A stretch of DNA of 64,000 nucleotides. Origin: Bog-532 sp963828445 (lineage in GTDB: Bacteria; Actinomycetota; Actinomycetes; Streptosporangiales; Streptosporangiaceae). This document shows, piece after piece, positions 1 to 8,240 of this stretch; positions within the stretch are counted from its first letter, which is position 1; the number at the start of each line of letters is the position of its first letter. The position numbers and the translations under genes are program-made. Location of the stretch: positions 62,001-126,000 of the forward strand of contig CAWHFP010000023.1 in the NCBI GenBank assembly GCA_963828445.1, given 5' to 3'. A model generated the notes under the pieces. That model was not told where the DNA came from and searched no databases. It saw nothing but the letters and a program-made list of their open reading frames with translations.

Positions 1-210
1 GGCGATGGTCGACTTGCCGCTGCCGCTCTCCCCGGCCAGGGCCACGATCTCGCGCTCGCCGATGGCCAGCGACACGTCATCCACCGCGTGCAGGGTCCGC
101 CGCGACAGCGTCCCGCCCACCTTGAAGTGCTTGGTCAGCCCCTCGGTCCGCAGCAGTACTTCCGGGGGCGGCTGCGCCGCCGGGGGCTCGGTCGCCGTGG
201 CCTCACTCAT
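1..210 (-). CDS. Dipeptide/oligopeptide ABC transporter ATPase, OppF/DppF type (partial)
   Basis: Only the first 70 residues lie in the window; the gene runs off the left edge. The ATG at 208-210 opens a short Pro/Ala-rich leader, then the typical N-terminal strand of an oligopeptide-importer ATPase, and the Walker A loop GESGSGKST at about residues 60-68. The start overlaps the stop of the upstream ATPase gene as ATGAGTGA, so the two are translationally coupled. By position it is the second nucleotide-binding subunit (OppF/DppF) of the five-gene importer that begins with the binding protein at 4860. The substrate cannot be read from this fragment. Confidence 0.9.
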   Translation of the reverse strand, partial: MSEATATEPPAAQPPPEVLLRTEGLTKHFKVGGTLSRRTLHAVDDVSLAIGEREIVALAGESGSGKSTIA

Positions 211-1180
211 CCTCGGAACTCCCGTCAAAGAGCAGGCATCGGACGTCCACCCCGTCGACCTGGTACAGCTCGGGCTCGTCCGAGCGGCAGCGGTCCATGA
301 CCTGGGGGCAGCGCGGCGCGAACCGGCAGCCCGCGGGCGGCCGGGCCAGGTCGGGCGGCCGGCCGGGGATCCCGGTCAGCGGCACCTTGGGCCCCCGGAT
401 GGACGGGAACGCGTCCAGCAGCCCCACGCTGTAGGGGTGCTTGGGTGCGTCGAACACCTTGCGGGTGGCGCCCGCCTCGGACACCTGGCCCGCGTACATG
501 ACCATCAGCCGGTCGGAGAAGTGGCTGACCAGCGACATGTCGTGGGTGACGAAGATGATGGCGAAGCCCAGCCGCTGCTGCAGCTCCTTGATCTGCACCA
601 TCAGCGACCGCTGGGCCACCACGTCCAGGGCCGAGGTCGGCTCGTCCATGATGACCAGGTCCGGGGTGAACAGCATGGCCATCGCGATCATGGACCGCTG
701 GCGCATGCCCCCGGACAGCTGGTGCGGGTAGCTCTTCAGGTGCACCGGGTCGATGCCGACCATGCGCAGCACCTCGGCCGACCGGTCCGCGATCTCGCCG
801 CGGGCGCTGACCCCGTGCGTCCGCATGGCGTCCTTGAACTGGGCCCCGATGGACTTCGTCGGGTTGAGCGCGTTCATCGCGCTCTGCATGACCACCGACA
901 GCTCTTTCCACCGGATCGCGGCCAGGTCCCGGTCGGTCAGCCCGACCAGGCTCTGCCCGCGGAAGGTCACGCTGCCCCCGGCCACCTCGGCCGGCGGCTG
1001 GAGCAGCTGGGCGATGGCGAACAGCAGGGTGGACTTGCCGCAGCCGGACTCGCCGACCACGCCCAGGAACTCGCCCGCCCCCAGCGTGAAGCTCACGTCG
1101 TCCACGGCCCGGACCGGCCCCCGGTCGGTCAGGTAGTCCACCGACAGACCTTCGATATCAAGAATGGACTCAGTGGCCAC
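203..1180 (-). CDS. Dipeptide/oligopeptide ABC transporter ATPase, OppD/DppD type
   Basis: A 325-residue cytoplasmic nucleotide-binding subunit. Walker A GESGCGKST is at residues 43-51, the ABC signature LSGGMRQR at 155-162, and Walker B LVIMDEP at 175-181. The C-terminal tail has the oligopeptide/dipeptide extension with the RFAPRCPQVMDRC cysteine motif found in OppD/DppD proteins. The GTG start at 1180 overlaps the end of the permease gene by 11 bases. Codons 6-12 (ILDIEGL) use ATT, CTT, GAT, GAA and GGT, unlike the rest of the gene; this spot carries a copy of the recurrent word CCTTCGATAT. Family and role are clear. The substrate may be an oligosaccharide rather than a peptide, given the divergent ROK regulator. 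Confidence 0.94.
   Translation of the reverse strand: MATESILDIEGLSVDYLTDRGPVRAVDDVSFTLGAGEFLGVVGESGCGKSTLLFAIAQLLQPPAEVAGGSVTFRGQSLVGLTDRDLAAIRWKELSVVMQSAMNALNPTKSIGAQFKDAMRTHGVSARGEIADRSAEVLRMVGIDPVHLKSYPHQLSGGMRQRSMIAMAMLFTPDLVIMDEPTSALDVVAQRSLMVQIKELQQRLGFAIIFVTHDMSLVSHFSDRLMVMYAGQVSEAGATRKVFDAPKHPYSVGLLDAFPSIRGPKVPLTGIPGRPPDLARPPAGCRFAPRCPQVMDRCRSDEPELYQVDGVDVRCLLFDGSSEDE
1147..1161 (+). repeat. Copy 1 of a recurrent AT-rich word CCTTCGATA(A/T)
   Basis: GACCTTCGATATCAA lies here inside the N-terminus of the OppD-type gene. Reverse-complement copies lie at 7441-7455 (the same 15 bases, in trpS), 22424-22436 (LLM gene) and 33536-33546 (intergenic). Forward copies lie at 10753-10763 (alpha-galactosidase) and 52483-52494. 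A facing reverse copy at 52549-52560 makes the last two an inverted pair around a terminator. The shared core is CCTTCGATA followed by A or T. In the four coding copies the local codons leave the G/C-ending preference of their genes. Function unknown; see findings. Confidence 0.6.
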
Positions 1181-2159
1181 GGCGCACCTGCCTGACCCGG
1201 GCCGCCCGCCGTCGTCGCATCGGTCGCAAGGCGGGGTTCCCGATCTCGTCGAAGGCGTAGTTGAGCAGGGCGAACGCCGCCCCCAGGAGGGCGATCAGCG
1301 CGCCCGGGATCACCGCCCACAGGTACTGGCCGGTCTGCAGGGCCTCGTTGTTCTCGGCCCAGTAGAGCATCGTGCCCCAGCTGGTCGCGTTCGGGTCGCC
1401 GAGGCCGATGAACTGCAGGCTGGACGCGAACAGCACCGCGTACAGCGCGTTGGTCAGGAAGCTGGCCACGATCAGCGAGGTCATGGTGGGGATGATCTCG
1501 ACCACGATGATGTAGATCGAGCGCTCGCCGCGGACCCGGGCCGCCTCCAGGAAGTCCCGGTGGCGCAGGGACAGCGCCTGCGCCCGCAACTGCCGGGCCG
1601 TGTACGACCAGCCGGTCAGCGTCAGCACCGCGATCAGCACCAGCGTCCCCGAGCTGTGCACGTAGGCCGCGATCACGATCAGCAGCGGGAACAGCGGGAT
1701 GACCAGCAGCAGGTCGGTGAGCAGGTTGAGCACGCCGTCCCAGACTCCGCCCAGGTAGGCGGCGGCCACCCCGATCAGCACGGCCAGCGCGGTCGAGGCC
1801 AGCCCGGCCCCGAACGCGATGATCAGCACCGACCGGGTGCCCCACACCGCCTGGGCGAACAGGTCCTGGCCGTAGGCCGTGGTGCCGAACAGGTGCGCCA
1901 TCGACGGCCCCAGGCCGCGCCCGTACACCTCGGCGGTGGGGCTGTCGTGGGCGATCACCCACGGGAAGATGGCCAGCAGGATGAACACGACCAGGATCAC
2001 CGTGCCCGCGGTGGCCTTGCGGTTGGTCCGGATGGCCCGGCCCAGCCGGCCAAAGGCAGCCGCCCGGCTCCGGCCCTGCCCCGCGGGCAGCGCCGCGGCC
2101 AGGGCGGCGTCCGGCGCGCCGGCGTCCTCGGGCCCGACCGGGGCTCGCATCATCGCCAT
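1170..2159 (-). CDS. ABC transporter permease, DppC/OppC type
   Basis: A 329-residue inner-membrane permease. A cytoplasmic N-terminal segment leads to a first membrane helix near residues 50-70 and five more in the BPD_transp_1 domain. The conserved loop near residues 200-225 (FLEAARVRGERSIYIIVVEIIP) is the EAA-type contact for the ATPases. It pairs with the DppB-type permease encoded just upstream (stop at 2164, four bases before this start). The last codons overlap the next gene, so the operon runs binding protein, DppB, DppC, DppD, DppF. Assignment to the C-type permease rests on length, the N-terminal extension and gene order. Confidence 0.93.
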   Translation of the reverse strand: MAMMRAPVGPEDAGAPDAALAAALPAGQGRSRAAAFGRLGRAIRTNRKATAGTVILVVFILLAIFPWVIAHDSPTAEVYGRGLGPSMAHLFGTTAYGQDLFAQAVWGTRSVLIIAFGAGLASTALAVLIGVAAAYLGGVWDGVLNLLTDLLLVIPLFPLLIVIAAYVHSSGTLVLIAVLTLTGWSYTARQLRAQALSLRHRDFLEAARVRGERSIYIIVVEIIPTMTSLIVASFLTNALYAVLFASSLQFIGLGDPNATSWGTMLYWAENNEALQTGQYLWAVIPGALIALLGAAFALLNYAFDEIGNPALRPMRRRRAARVRQVRRGH

Positions 2160-2163
2160 CGGG

Positions 2164-3147
2164 TCACCTCGCCGACCTGGTGCGCGGGTCGAGCAGCGCG
2201 GTCGCGATGTCCGACAGCAGGATGGCCACCAGCACCGCCACCGTGATCAGCAGGAACAGGGCCTGCATCAGCGGGTAGTCCTCGTTCTCCACCGCCTGGA
2301 GCAGCATGTAGCCGACCCCCGGGTAGTCGAAGACGTACTCGATGAGGATCGCCCCGCCGACCACGAACCCCAGGGACATGGCGAAGCCGGTCAGGTTGGG
2401 CAGGATGGCGTTGCGGGCCGCGTAGTCGTACATGATCCGCCGCCCCGGCAGGCCCTTGGCCCGGGCCATCCGCACGTAGTCCTCGGCCAGCACGGAGACC
2501 ATGGTGTTGCGCATGGTCAGGATCCAGGTCCCGATGGTGGTCAGCAGCAGGGCCAGGGCGGGCAGGATCGCGTGCTCGAGCACGTTGCCGATGAACGCGC
2601 CGTTGATCCCGGGGGTGACGGTCGGGTCGTACCCGAACGTGTACGGCAGCCACTTCAGGTGGATCCCGAAGATCAGGATGAACATCATCCCGACCCAGAA
2701 GTAGGGGATGGCCGAGGTGATCACGAACACCGGCGGCAGCACGCTGTCCAGCCGGCTGCCGCGCTTCCAGGCGGTGATGATGCCCAGCCCGGTGCCCAGC
2801 ACGAAGGCCAGGATCGTGGTCACCCCGACCAGCCCGAGCGTCCACGGGATGGCCTTCAGCACGACCTGGCTGACCGGCTGCGGGTAGAAGAACAGCGAGG
2901 TGCCGAAGTTCCCGGTCAGCACCTGGCCCAGGTAGTGGAAGTACTGCGCGAGCAGGCTCTCGTGGCTGTCGACTCCGAAGATCACCTCCAGCGACTTCAG
3001 CGCCTGCCCGCTGATCCGTCCGTGGAACTTGGACATCATGGCCAGGGCCGGGTTCCCGGGCATCATCCGCGGCAGGAAGAAGTTGAGCGTCACCGCGGCC
3101 CACAGGGTGAGCACGAAGAACCCGATCCGGCGCAATGCAAATCTCAT
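2164..3147 (-). CDS. ABC transporter permease, DppB/OppB type
   Basis: A 327-residue inner-membrane permease with the N-terminal helix typical of DppB (RRIGFFVLTLWAAVTLNFFLPRMMPGNP), the large periplasmic loop at about residues 35-95, then five helices of the BPD_transp_1 fold. The EAA-type loop is near VRMARAKGLPGRRIMYDYAARNAILP. It forms the translocation pore with the DppC-type protein encoded directly downstream. The spacing to the binding-protein gene is 48 bases, consistent with one transcript. No unusual feature was seen. Confidence 0.94.
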   Translation of the reverse strand: MRFALRRIGFFVLTLWAAVTLNFFLPRMMPGNPALAMMSKFHGRISGQALKSLEVIFGVDSHESLLAQYFHYLGQVLTGNFGTSLFFYPQPVSQVVLKAIPWTLGLVGVTTILAFVLGTGLGIITAWKRGSRLDSVLPPVFVITSAIPYFWVGMMFILIFGIHLKWLPYTFGYDPTVTPGINGAFIGNVLEHAILPALALLLTTIGTWILTMRNTMVSVLAEDYVRMARAKGLPGRRIMYDYAARNAILPNLTGFAMSLGFVVGGAILIEYVFDYPGVGYMLLQAVENEDYPLMQALFLLITVAVLVAILLSDIATALLDPRTRSAR

Positions 3148-3195
3148 TGAGCGAACCTCATGTAGCGAACCTCATGCTCACCCGGGGCCGGCTGG

Positions 3196-4860
3196 TTACT
3201 TGGGCGCCAGGTGCAGCAGCACCTGACCCATGTCGGGGTAGGAGTAGGCGGCCGGCAGCGCGTACGGGTTGCTCGGCGTGGGCCAGCCGCTGAACTTGGC
3301 CGTGTTGTACTGGAACCAGGCCACTTCCTCGGTGATCGGGATGAACGGCACGTCCTTGAGCACGACCTGCTCCAGCTGGTTCACGATGGACCGCTGGGTC
3401 GCGGTCGACGTGGTGGTGCCGTAGGAGTTGATCAGCTTGTCGGTGGCCGGGTTGCTGTAGCGCTCCCAGTTCGAGGAGGCCTGCTTGCCGATCGGGGCCG
3501 AGTTGGCCGAGTACAGCCACTGCCGCAGCTCGTAGAAGGGCGCCGGGCCGCCGGTCTGGGCGTTGTAGGCCAGCTGGTAGTTGCCGTTGTAGAGCCGGTC
3601 CAGGAAGTCGTTGTTGGACAGGTTGTCCGCGGTGACCTGGATGCCCACGGCCTTCAGCTCGGACTGGATCACCTGCATGGAGGCCACCCAGTCGGAGTAG
3701 CCGCCGATGTTGATCACGGTGAAGGCCAGCTTCTGGCCGGACTTGCTCACGTCCACGCCACCCGGCTTCACGGTGAAGCCCGCCGCCTGCAGGATCTGCT
3801 TGGCCTTGGCCGGGTTGTAGGAGTAGTTGTACTGGCTGGCCGAGGTCTTGTCGATCCAGCTGTTGAACGTCGGGGTCACGATGTCGGTCTGGTTCCCGGC
3901 CGGCTCGTAGCCGTACTCACCGATGGTCGACACCCGGTTGCGGTCGATGGCGTAGGCCATGGCCTGCCGGACCGCGGTGTTGTTCAGCCCGGGCACGGTC
4001 AGGTTGGGGATCAGGCTGACGTTGGCCACGGGCGGGAACCAGTAGTGGTTGGCCGGGCTCTTGGACGTGTAGAACGCCTTGATGTTCGGGATGAACTGGC
4101 TGCCCCACTGGGCCTGCCCGGTGGCCAGGTAGGTGTTGGCCGGGTCGTTCGAGGTGAACGCCGGGTAGATGACCTTGGCCAGCTTGGGCTCGTTCGGCTG
4201 CCAGTAGTGCGGGTTGGCCACGTAGGTGATGTTCTGCTGGCTGCACGGCTTGACCATGAACGCGCCGGTGGCCACCGGGTTGGCGTCCTTGTAGGTCACC
4301 GGGTTGGCGATCTTCGACCAGATGTGCTGCGGCACGATCGGGGTCTGGTCGGCGATGTAGTAGAAGTACGGCACCGCGGTGCTCTTGAACGTCATGACCA
4401 CCTGGTTGCCCTGCTGGGTCACGCTGGACAGCACCGACCAGACCGAGTTCAGGTCCAGGGTCGGGTACTTCTTCATCAGGTTGAAGGTGAACGCCACGTC
4501 GGCGGCGGTCATCGGGGTGCCGTCGTTGAACTTCACGCCCTTGCGGATGGTGAAGGTCAGCACGGTGTTGTTCTTGCTCCACGCCCAGGCCGTGGCCAGC
4601 CAGGGGGTGGCCTTGGCGTTCTGCAGCGTGTTGACGAACGCGAGCGGCTCGTAGACCTGCCCCATCGTGACCCCTTCGCTGAGGTTCGACGGGTTGAACG
4701 GGTTGAAGCTACAGGTCCACAGCGCGCCCTGCTCGTTGGAAAGCGTCAGCACGCCACTCGGCCCTGACGACTTCCCGGACGAGGACGGCGAACTGGTCCC
4801 GCACGCGGCGGCCAGCAGGCCGGCGGCGATGAGGACCCCGAGCATCTTCAGGCGTCTCAT
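3196..4860 (-). CDS. ABC transporter substrate-binding lipoprotein (SBP family 5)
   Basis: A 554-residue secreted lipoprotein. The signal peptide has a hydrophobic core and lipobox LLAAAC, giving Cys20 as the lipidated residue, followed by a Ser/Gly linker. The remainder is a family 5 extracellular solute-binding protein: the segment around residues 85-125 (WAWSKNNTVLTFTIRKGVKFNDGTPMTAADV) is the family signature. The start has GAAGGG about seven bases upstream. It heads the five-gene importer operon and is divergent from the ROK regulator. Family 5 proteins bind peptides, nickel or oligosaccharides. A ROK partner argues for a sugar ligand, but no residue seen here decides it. Confidence 0.93.
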   Translation of the reverse strand: MRRLKMLGVLIAAGLLAAACGTSSPSSSGKSSGPSGVLTLSNEQGALWTCSFNPFNPSNLSEGVTMGQVYEPLAFVNTLQNAKATPWLATAWAWSKNNTVLTFTIRKGVKFNDGTPMTAADVAFTFNLMKKYPTLDLNSVWSVLSSVTQQGNQVVMTFKSTAVPYFYYIADQTPIVPQHIWSKIANPVTYKDANPVATGAFMVKPCSQQNITYVANPHYWQPNEPKLAKVIYPAFTSNDPANTYLATGQAQWGSQFIPNIKAFYTSKSPANHYWFPPVANVSLIPNLTVPGLNNTAVRQAMAYAIDRNRVSTIGEYGYEPAGNQTDIVTPTFNSWIDKTSASQYNYSYNPAKAKQILQAAGFTVKPGGVDVSKSGQKLAFTVINIGGYSDWVASMQVIQSELKAVGIQVTADNLSNNDFLDRLYNGNYQLAYNAQTGGPAPFYELRQWLYSANSAPIGKQASSNWERYSNPATDKLINSYGTTTSTATQRSIVNQLEQVVLKDVPFIPITEEVAWFQYNTAKFSGWPTPSNPYALPAAYSYPDMGQVLLHLAPK

Positions 4861-5008
4861 GGCACAGCCCTTCGCAAGACAGTGTTCGGCAGCCCGGCCC
4901 GGGTCCCCGGGAGCCCGGGGCCTGGCCGGCCGCCGTGGCGGTCACCGATGATGAAGGCCGGTTCCGCCGGTACGCGCTGGCGGTCCCGCCCGATTGTCTG
5001 GGGCTGAC

Positions 5009-5140
5009 GGTGCCGCCGGGGGACGGCGGCCCGTCGTCTTCTGCGGGCGGTGCCGCCGAGGGTCGGCGGCCCGTCGTTTCCTGCCGGCGGTGCCACCGGA
5101 GCCGGCGGCCCGCCGTGTCGCTGGACGGTGCCGCCGGAGG
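5009..5140. repeat. Degenerate 38-40-bp tandem repeat, about 3.5 copies
   Basis: The phrase CGGTGCCGCCGG recurs at 5009, 5049, 5089 (as CGGTGCCACCGG) and 5127. Each of the first three is followed by a GGCGGCCCGTCGT-like segment, giving a 38-40-base period. Shorter related fragments precede the array near 4960-4990. The array lies in non-coding DNA upstream of the binding-protein gene. Confidence 0.75.
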
Positions 5141-5290
5141 GCCCGGCCACCCGCCTTTTCGGTCGTCGGCGCCGATGCCGGAACCTCGGCCCAGGCCACC
5201 CGAAACCCCGCTCGACGTCGCGCCGAAACCCGGTCTGACGTGGCGGAATGGCGAGCTTTCCACCGAGGTCTCCGGCACCCTTGCCGAAGT

Positions 5291-5313
5291 TAGTTAGGAC
5301 AGTATCCTAACTA
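5291..5313. promoter_or_regulatory. Palindromic operator between ABC operon and ROK gene
   Basis: TAGTTAGGA, spacer CAGTA, TCCTAACTA: a perfect 9-base inverted repeat with a 5-base spacer. It is the only AT-containing palindrome in the divergent spacer and lies about 90 bases before the ROK start and 430 before the binding-protein start. Size and form suit a dimeric ROK repressor. Binding by the adjacent protein is inference. Confidence 0.75.
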
Positions 5314-5403
5314 TCAACGCCCGTAAAGAGTGCCTTCGGCCAGATTGTGACCAGGGTTTTCGCCCTGGCCGACGGGTGCGGGATGATGACCGCGGAGGTA
5401 ACG

Positions 5404-6666
5404 GTGACGGGACGGCCGGCAGGCGGATCCGGGGTGACGGGCGGCATGGCGGCAGCGCGCCCCCCCTTGATCAGGGCATTGAACGAGCAGTTGCTCCTGG
5501 GGCACATTCGCCGGCTGGGGCAGTGTTCCCGGGCCGACCTGGCCCGGCTGTCCGGCCTGTCCAAGCCGACCGTGTCCCTGGCCCTGGCCGCGGTGGAACG
5601 GGCCGGCCTGATCCGGGTCGCGGGTCAGCAGACCGGGCGCCCCGGCCGGACCGCCCAGCTGTACGAGGTCCGGCCCGACGCCGGGTACCTGCTCGGCCTG
5701 GACCTGGGCGCGCAGTACCTGCGGGGTGCGGTCGCCGATCTGGCCGGTGTGGTCCGGGCCCGCGGCGCGGTCCGGCTGCACGCGTCCAGCGTCCGGGGCC
5801 GCATCGGCGAGCTGATCCGGCTGGCCGACGGGCTGTGCGCCGAGGCCGGGGTGGATCGCGCGGCCATCACCCAGACCGTCCTCGGCAGTCCCGGCGTCTG
5901 GGATCCGCACCGCGACGTCATGGCCCTGACCGGCCGGCCAACCGGCTGGGAGCGTCCCGAGGTCATGGTCCGCCTGCGCGAGGAGCTCGGCGCGAACCTG
6001 GTCGTGGAGAACGACATCAACGCCGCCGCCCTGGCCGAGCAGGCCGACGGCCACGGCCGCGAGTCCGGCAGCTTCGCGTTCGTCTCGGTCGGCACCGGCA
6101 TCGGCATGGGCCTGGTCGTCGGCGGGCAGCTGGTCCGCGGCGCCCACGGGGCGGCCGGGGAGATCGCCTACGTCCCCATGACCGGCGGCCACGGCGCCGA
6201 GCCCGGCACCGAGCCCGGCGACGGAACGCCGGCCGCTGGCTGGCGCGGCGCCTTCGAGGAGGCGTCATCGGCGGCCGCGGTGGTGCGTTCCGCCCGCCGG
6301 GCCGGCCTGCGCGGCCAGGTCTCGGCCCGCTCGGTGTTCCAGGCCGCGGCCCGCGGCGACGACCGGGCCGCCGCCGTCGTTGCCGACGAAGCCCAGCTGG
6401 TGGCCCGCATGCTGTGCGCGGTGATCAGCGTGATCGACCCCGAGCTGATCGTGCTCGGCGGCGGCATCGGCCAGGCCCCGGGCTTCGCCGACGCCGTCAT
6501 CGCCGAGCTTTCCCCCATGGCCCCGGCCCTGCCCGACGTCCGGGTCAGCGCCCTCGGCACCGAAGCCGTGGTCGACGGCTGCCTGGCCGCCGCGGCCGAA
6601 CTGGCCTGGGCCCGCCTCACCGTCGACCTCCCCACCGCCGCCTCCGCGGCCGGCTTAACCGGCTGA
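5404..6666 (+). CDS. ROK family transcriptional repressor
   Basis: A 420-residue regulator. After a short Gly-rich N-terminus there is a winged helix (PPLIRALNEQLLLGHIRRLGQCSRADLARLSGLSKPTVSLAL, split here for reading) and then the ROK sugar-kinase-like fold, with the phosphate loop LGLDLGAQYLRG and a second motif VGTGIGMGLVV. The usual ROK zinc site (CxCGxxGC) is missing; the segment GGHGAEPGTEPGDG occupies its place without cysteines, so the effector domain is atypical. The GTG at 5404 has GGAGGT just upstream and is preferred to an upstream in-frame GTG at 5347. Divergent orientation and the operator at 5291-5313 suggest it controls itself and the importer in response to a sugar or sugar phosphate. 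Confidence 0.88.
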   Translation: MTGRPAGGSGVTGGMAAARPPLIRALNEQLLLGHIRRLGQCSRADLARLSGLSKPTVSLALAAVERAGLIRVAGQQTGRPGRTAQLYEVRPDAGYLLGLDLGAQYLRGAVADLAGVVRARGAVRLHASSVRGRIGELIRLADGLCAEAGVDRAAITQTVLGSPGVWDPHRDVMALTGRPTGWERPEVMVRLREELGANLVVENDINAAALAEQADGHGRESGSFAFVSVGTGIGMGLVVGGQLVRGAHGAAGEIAYVPMTGGHGAEPGTEPGDGTPAAGWRGAFEEASSAAAVVRSARRAGLRGQVSARSVFQAAARGDDRAAAVVADEAQLVARMLCAVISVIDPELIVLGGGIGQAPGFADAVIAELSPMAPALPDVRVSALGTEAVVDGCLAAAAELAWARLTVDLPTAASAAGLTG

Positions 6667-7155
6667 GGCCGACTGAGCCGCAGGCTGAGTCGGCTGGGCC
6701 GGCGTGGGCGTCCAGACCAGCAGCTCGTCGGCGGCCCGGAATCCGGCCCGCCGGTAGAACGGGATCGAGCGGTCGGACGGGCTGAGCACCACCCGGACGA
6801 AGCCCTGCCCGGCGGCGTGACCGAGGACCGCGTCGAGGAGTTGCCGGCCGATGCCCTGGTTGCGGTGGGCCGCGAGGACGAAGGCGTTGCCGAGATAGCC
6901 CCATCGGCCTGGCCGTCGGCCAGGCCGTGGCATCCGCGCGAAGACCAGGAGGTTCATGGACCCGATCGGGCGGCCATCCATTTCGGCCAGCCAGAAGACC
7001 CGGTGCGCTTGCTCCTGCTCGAACCAGGCCGCAAAGTCCGCCGCGAAGCCCGGGTCCAGGCGCTCGCCATCCTGCTCTCGGGCTGACGCGTGCCGCAGTT
7101 CGGCGATCGCGGCCAGGTCCGCGACCCCGGCCCGCCGGACCGTCGCCTCGGCCAT
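6655..7155 (-). CDS. GNAT family N-acetyltransferase
   Basis: A 166-residue single-domain acetyltransferase. The acetyl-CoA loop is in the segment LAAHRNQGIGRQLLDAVLGHA (a Q/RxxGxG/A form), followed by RVVLSPSDRSIPFYRRAGF, the conserved last strands of the fold. It converges with the ROK gene, overlapping its 3' end by 12 bases, and its start lies three bases from the trpS stop, so it is probably transcribed with trpS. The substrate is unknown. Confidence 0.85.
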   Translation of the reverse strand: MAEATVRRAGVADLAAIAELRHASAREQDGERLDPGFAADFAAWFEQEQAHRVFWLAEMDGRPIGSMNLLVFARMPRPGRRPGRWGYLGNAFVLAAHRNQGIGRQLLDAVLGHAAGQGFVRVVLSPSDRSIPFYRRAGFRAADELLVWTPTPAQPTQPAAQSASAG

Positions 7156-7157
7156 GG

Positions 7158-8141
7158 TCAGGCGCTCAGCAGGCCGATGGCCTGCTGAGCCCGGTCCAGG
7201 TACGGCGCGGCCAGCTCCCGGGCCCGGGCCGCCCCCTCCCGCGCCATCGCGGTCAGCGCGGCCGGATCCGCGCTCAGGTCGGCGTACCGCTCCTGCAGCG
7301 GGGCCAGCACGGTGACGATCGCCTCGGCCACCGCCTCCTTGAGATCGCGGTAGCTGCCCAGCCCGGCGGCGGCCTGCTCGGGAGTTGTCCCGGTACAGGC
7401 GGCCAGGATCGTGAGCAGGTTGGCCACGCCTGGCTTTTCATTGATATCGAAGGTCACTTCGCGGGCGCTGTCGGTCACCGCGCGGGCGACCTTTTTCCGG
7501 ACCACCCCGGGCGGATCCAGGAGCCGGACGGTCCCGGGCGCGTTCGGGGCCGCCGACTTGCTCATCTTCTTGCCCGGGTCCTGCAGGTCCATGACCCGCG
7601 CGCCGACCGGCGGGGTGACCGCCCGGGGCACCACGAACGTGTCCCCGTACCGCTGGTTGAAGCGGACGGCCAGATCCCGGGCCAGCTCCAGGTGCTGGCG
7701 CTGGTCCTCGCCGACCGGCACGTCGGCCACCCCGTAGAGCAGGATGTCGGCCGCCATCAGCACCGGGTAGGTCAGCAGCGCCGCCCGTACCGACGCTGGC
7801 CCTGCTGATTTTTCCTTGTACTGGATCATCCGCCGCAGCTCACCGTCGTAAGCCACCGCCTCCAGCAGCCACGTCAACTGGCTGTGCCCGGGCACGTGCC
7901 CCTGCACGAAGATCGTGCACCGCTCCGGATCCAGCCCCGCCGCGACCAGCAGCGCCAGCTGCTGCCGGGTGATCTCCCGCACCGCCGCCGGGTCATGCTC
8001 GGTGGTCAGCGCGTGCAGGTCCGCCACCCCGTACAGCGAGTCGCCCCCGCGCTGGTCCGCCACCCAATGCTGGATCGCCCCCAGCAGATTGCCCAACGTC
8101 AGATGCCCGCTCGGTACCACCAGCGACAAGCTCCGTGCCAT
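7158..8141 (-). CDS. trpS: Tryptophanyl-tRNA synthetase
   Basis: A 327-residue class Ic synthetase that charges tRNA-Trp. The HIGH-equivalent motif PSGHLTLGN is at residues 10-18 and KMSKS at 192-196, with the connecting MDLQDPGK loop. Length matches bacterial TrpRS (about 330). The residues before the first motif (SLSLVVPSG) differ from the common SGxxPSG form, so this could be a second, divergent TrpRS rather than the housekeeping copy. It is preceded by a Trp-rich leader peptide and a terminator (8181-8264), so its level should rise when charged tRNA-Trp falls. Codons near 7441-7455 (TFDIN) carry a copy of the CCTTCGATAT word. Confidence 0.95.
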   Translation of the reverse strand: MARSLSLVVPSGHLTLGNLLGAIQHWVADQRGGDSLYGVADLHALTTEHDPAAVREITRQQLALLVAAGLDPERCTIFVQGHVPGHSQLTWLLEAVAYDGELRRMIQYKEKSAGPASVRAALLTYPVLMAADILLYGVADVPVGEDQRQHLELARDLAVRFNQRYGDTFVVPRAVTPPVGARVMDLQDPGKKMSKSAAPNAPGTVRLLDPPGVVRKKVARAVTDSAREVTFDINEKPGVANLLTILAACTGTTPEQAAAGLGSYRDLKEAVAEAIVTVLAPLQERYADLSADPAALTAMAREGAARARELAAPYLDRAQQAIGLLSA

Positions 8142-8180
8142 CCTCGGCTCCTCATTACCCCGTAGCCCCGGCCGGCCGGC

Positions 8181-8212
8181 ACAAAAATAAGGCCGCCTCC
8201 TCCGAGGCAGCC
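8181..8212 (-). terminator. Attenuator terminator in the trpS leader
   Basis: Reading toward trpS: GGCTGCCTC, loop GGAG, GAGGCGGCC, then TTATTTTTGT. The 9-base stem has one G-U pair and ends in a U-rich run about 40 bases before the trpS start. The left arm (8204-8211, GCTGCCTC) can also pair fully, allowing G-U, with GGGGCGGC at 8234-8241 just after the leader stop codon. That gives a mutually exclusive antiterminator. Confidence 0.85.
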
Positions 8213-8240
8213 AACAGAAATCGTGACCCAGCAGCCGCCC

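Larger units (their letters stand above)
4861..5403. other. Divergent intergenic region between the ABC operon and the ROK gene
   Basis: About 540 bases with no convincing gene. Frames open through part of it encode only Arg/Pro/Ala/Gly-rich sequence. It holds a degenerate tandem repeat (5009-5140), then a drop to ordinary base composition around 5285-5340 that contains the palindromic operator at 5291-5313. Promoters for both divergent genes should lie around that operator. Confidence 0.7.

Noticed and set aside
4709..5278. A minus-strand reading frame across the divergent spacer
   Set aside because: Its product is Arg/Pro/Gly-rich and repetitive, overlaps the signal peptide of the binding protein in another frame, and covers the tandem repeat.
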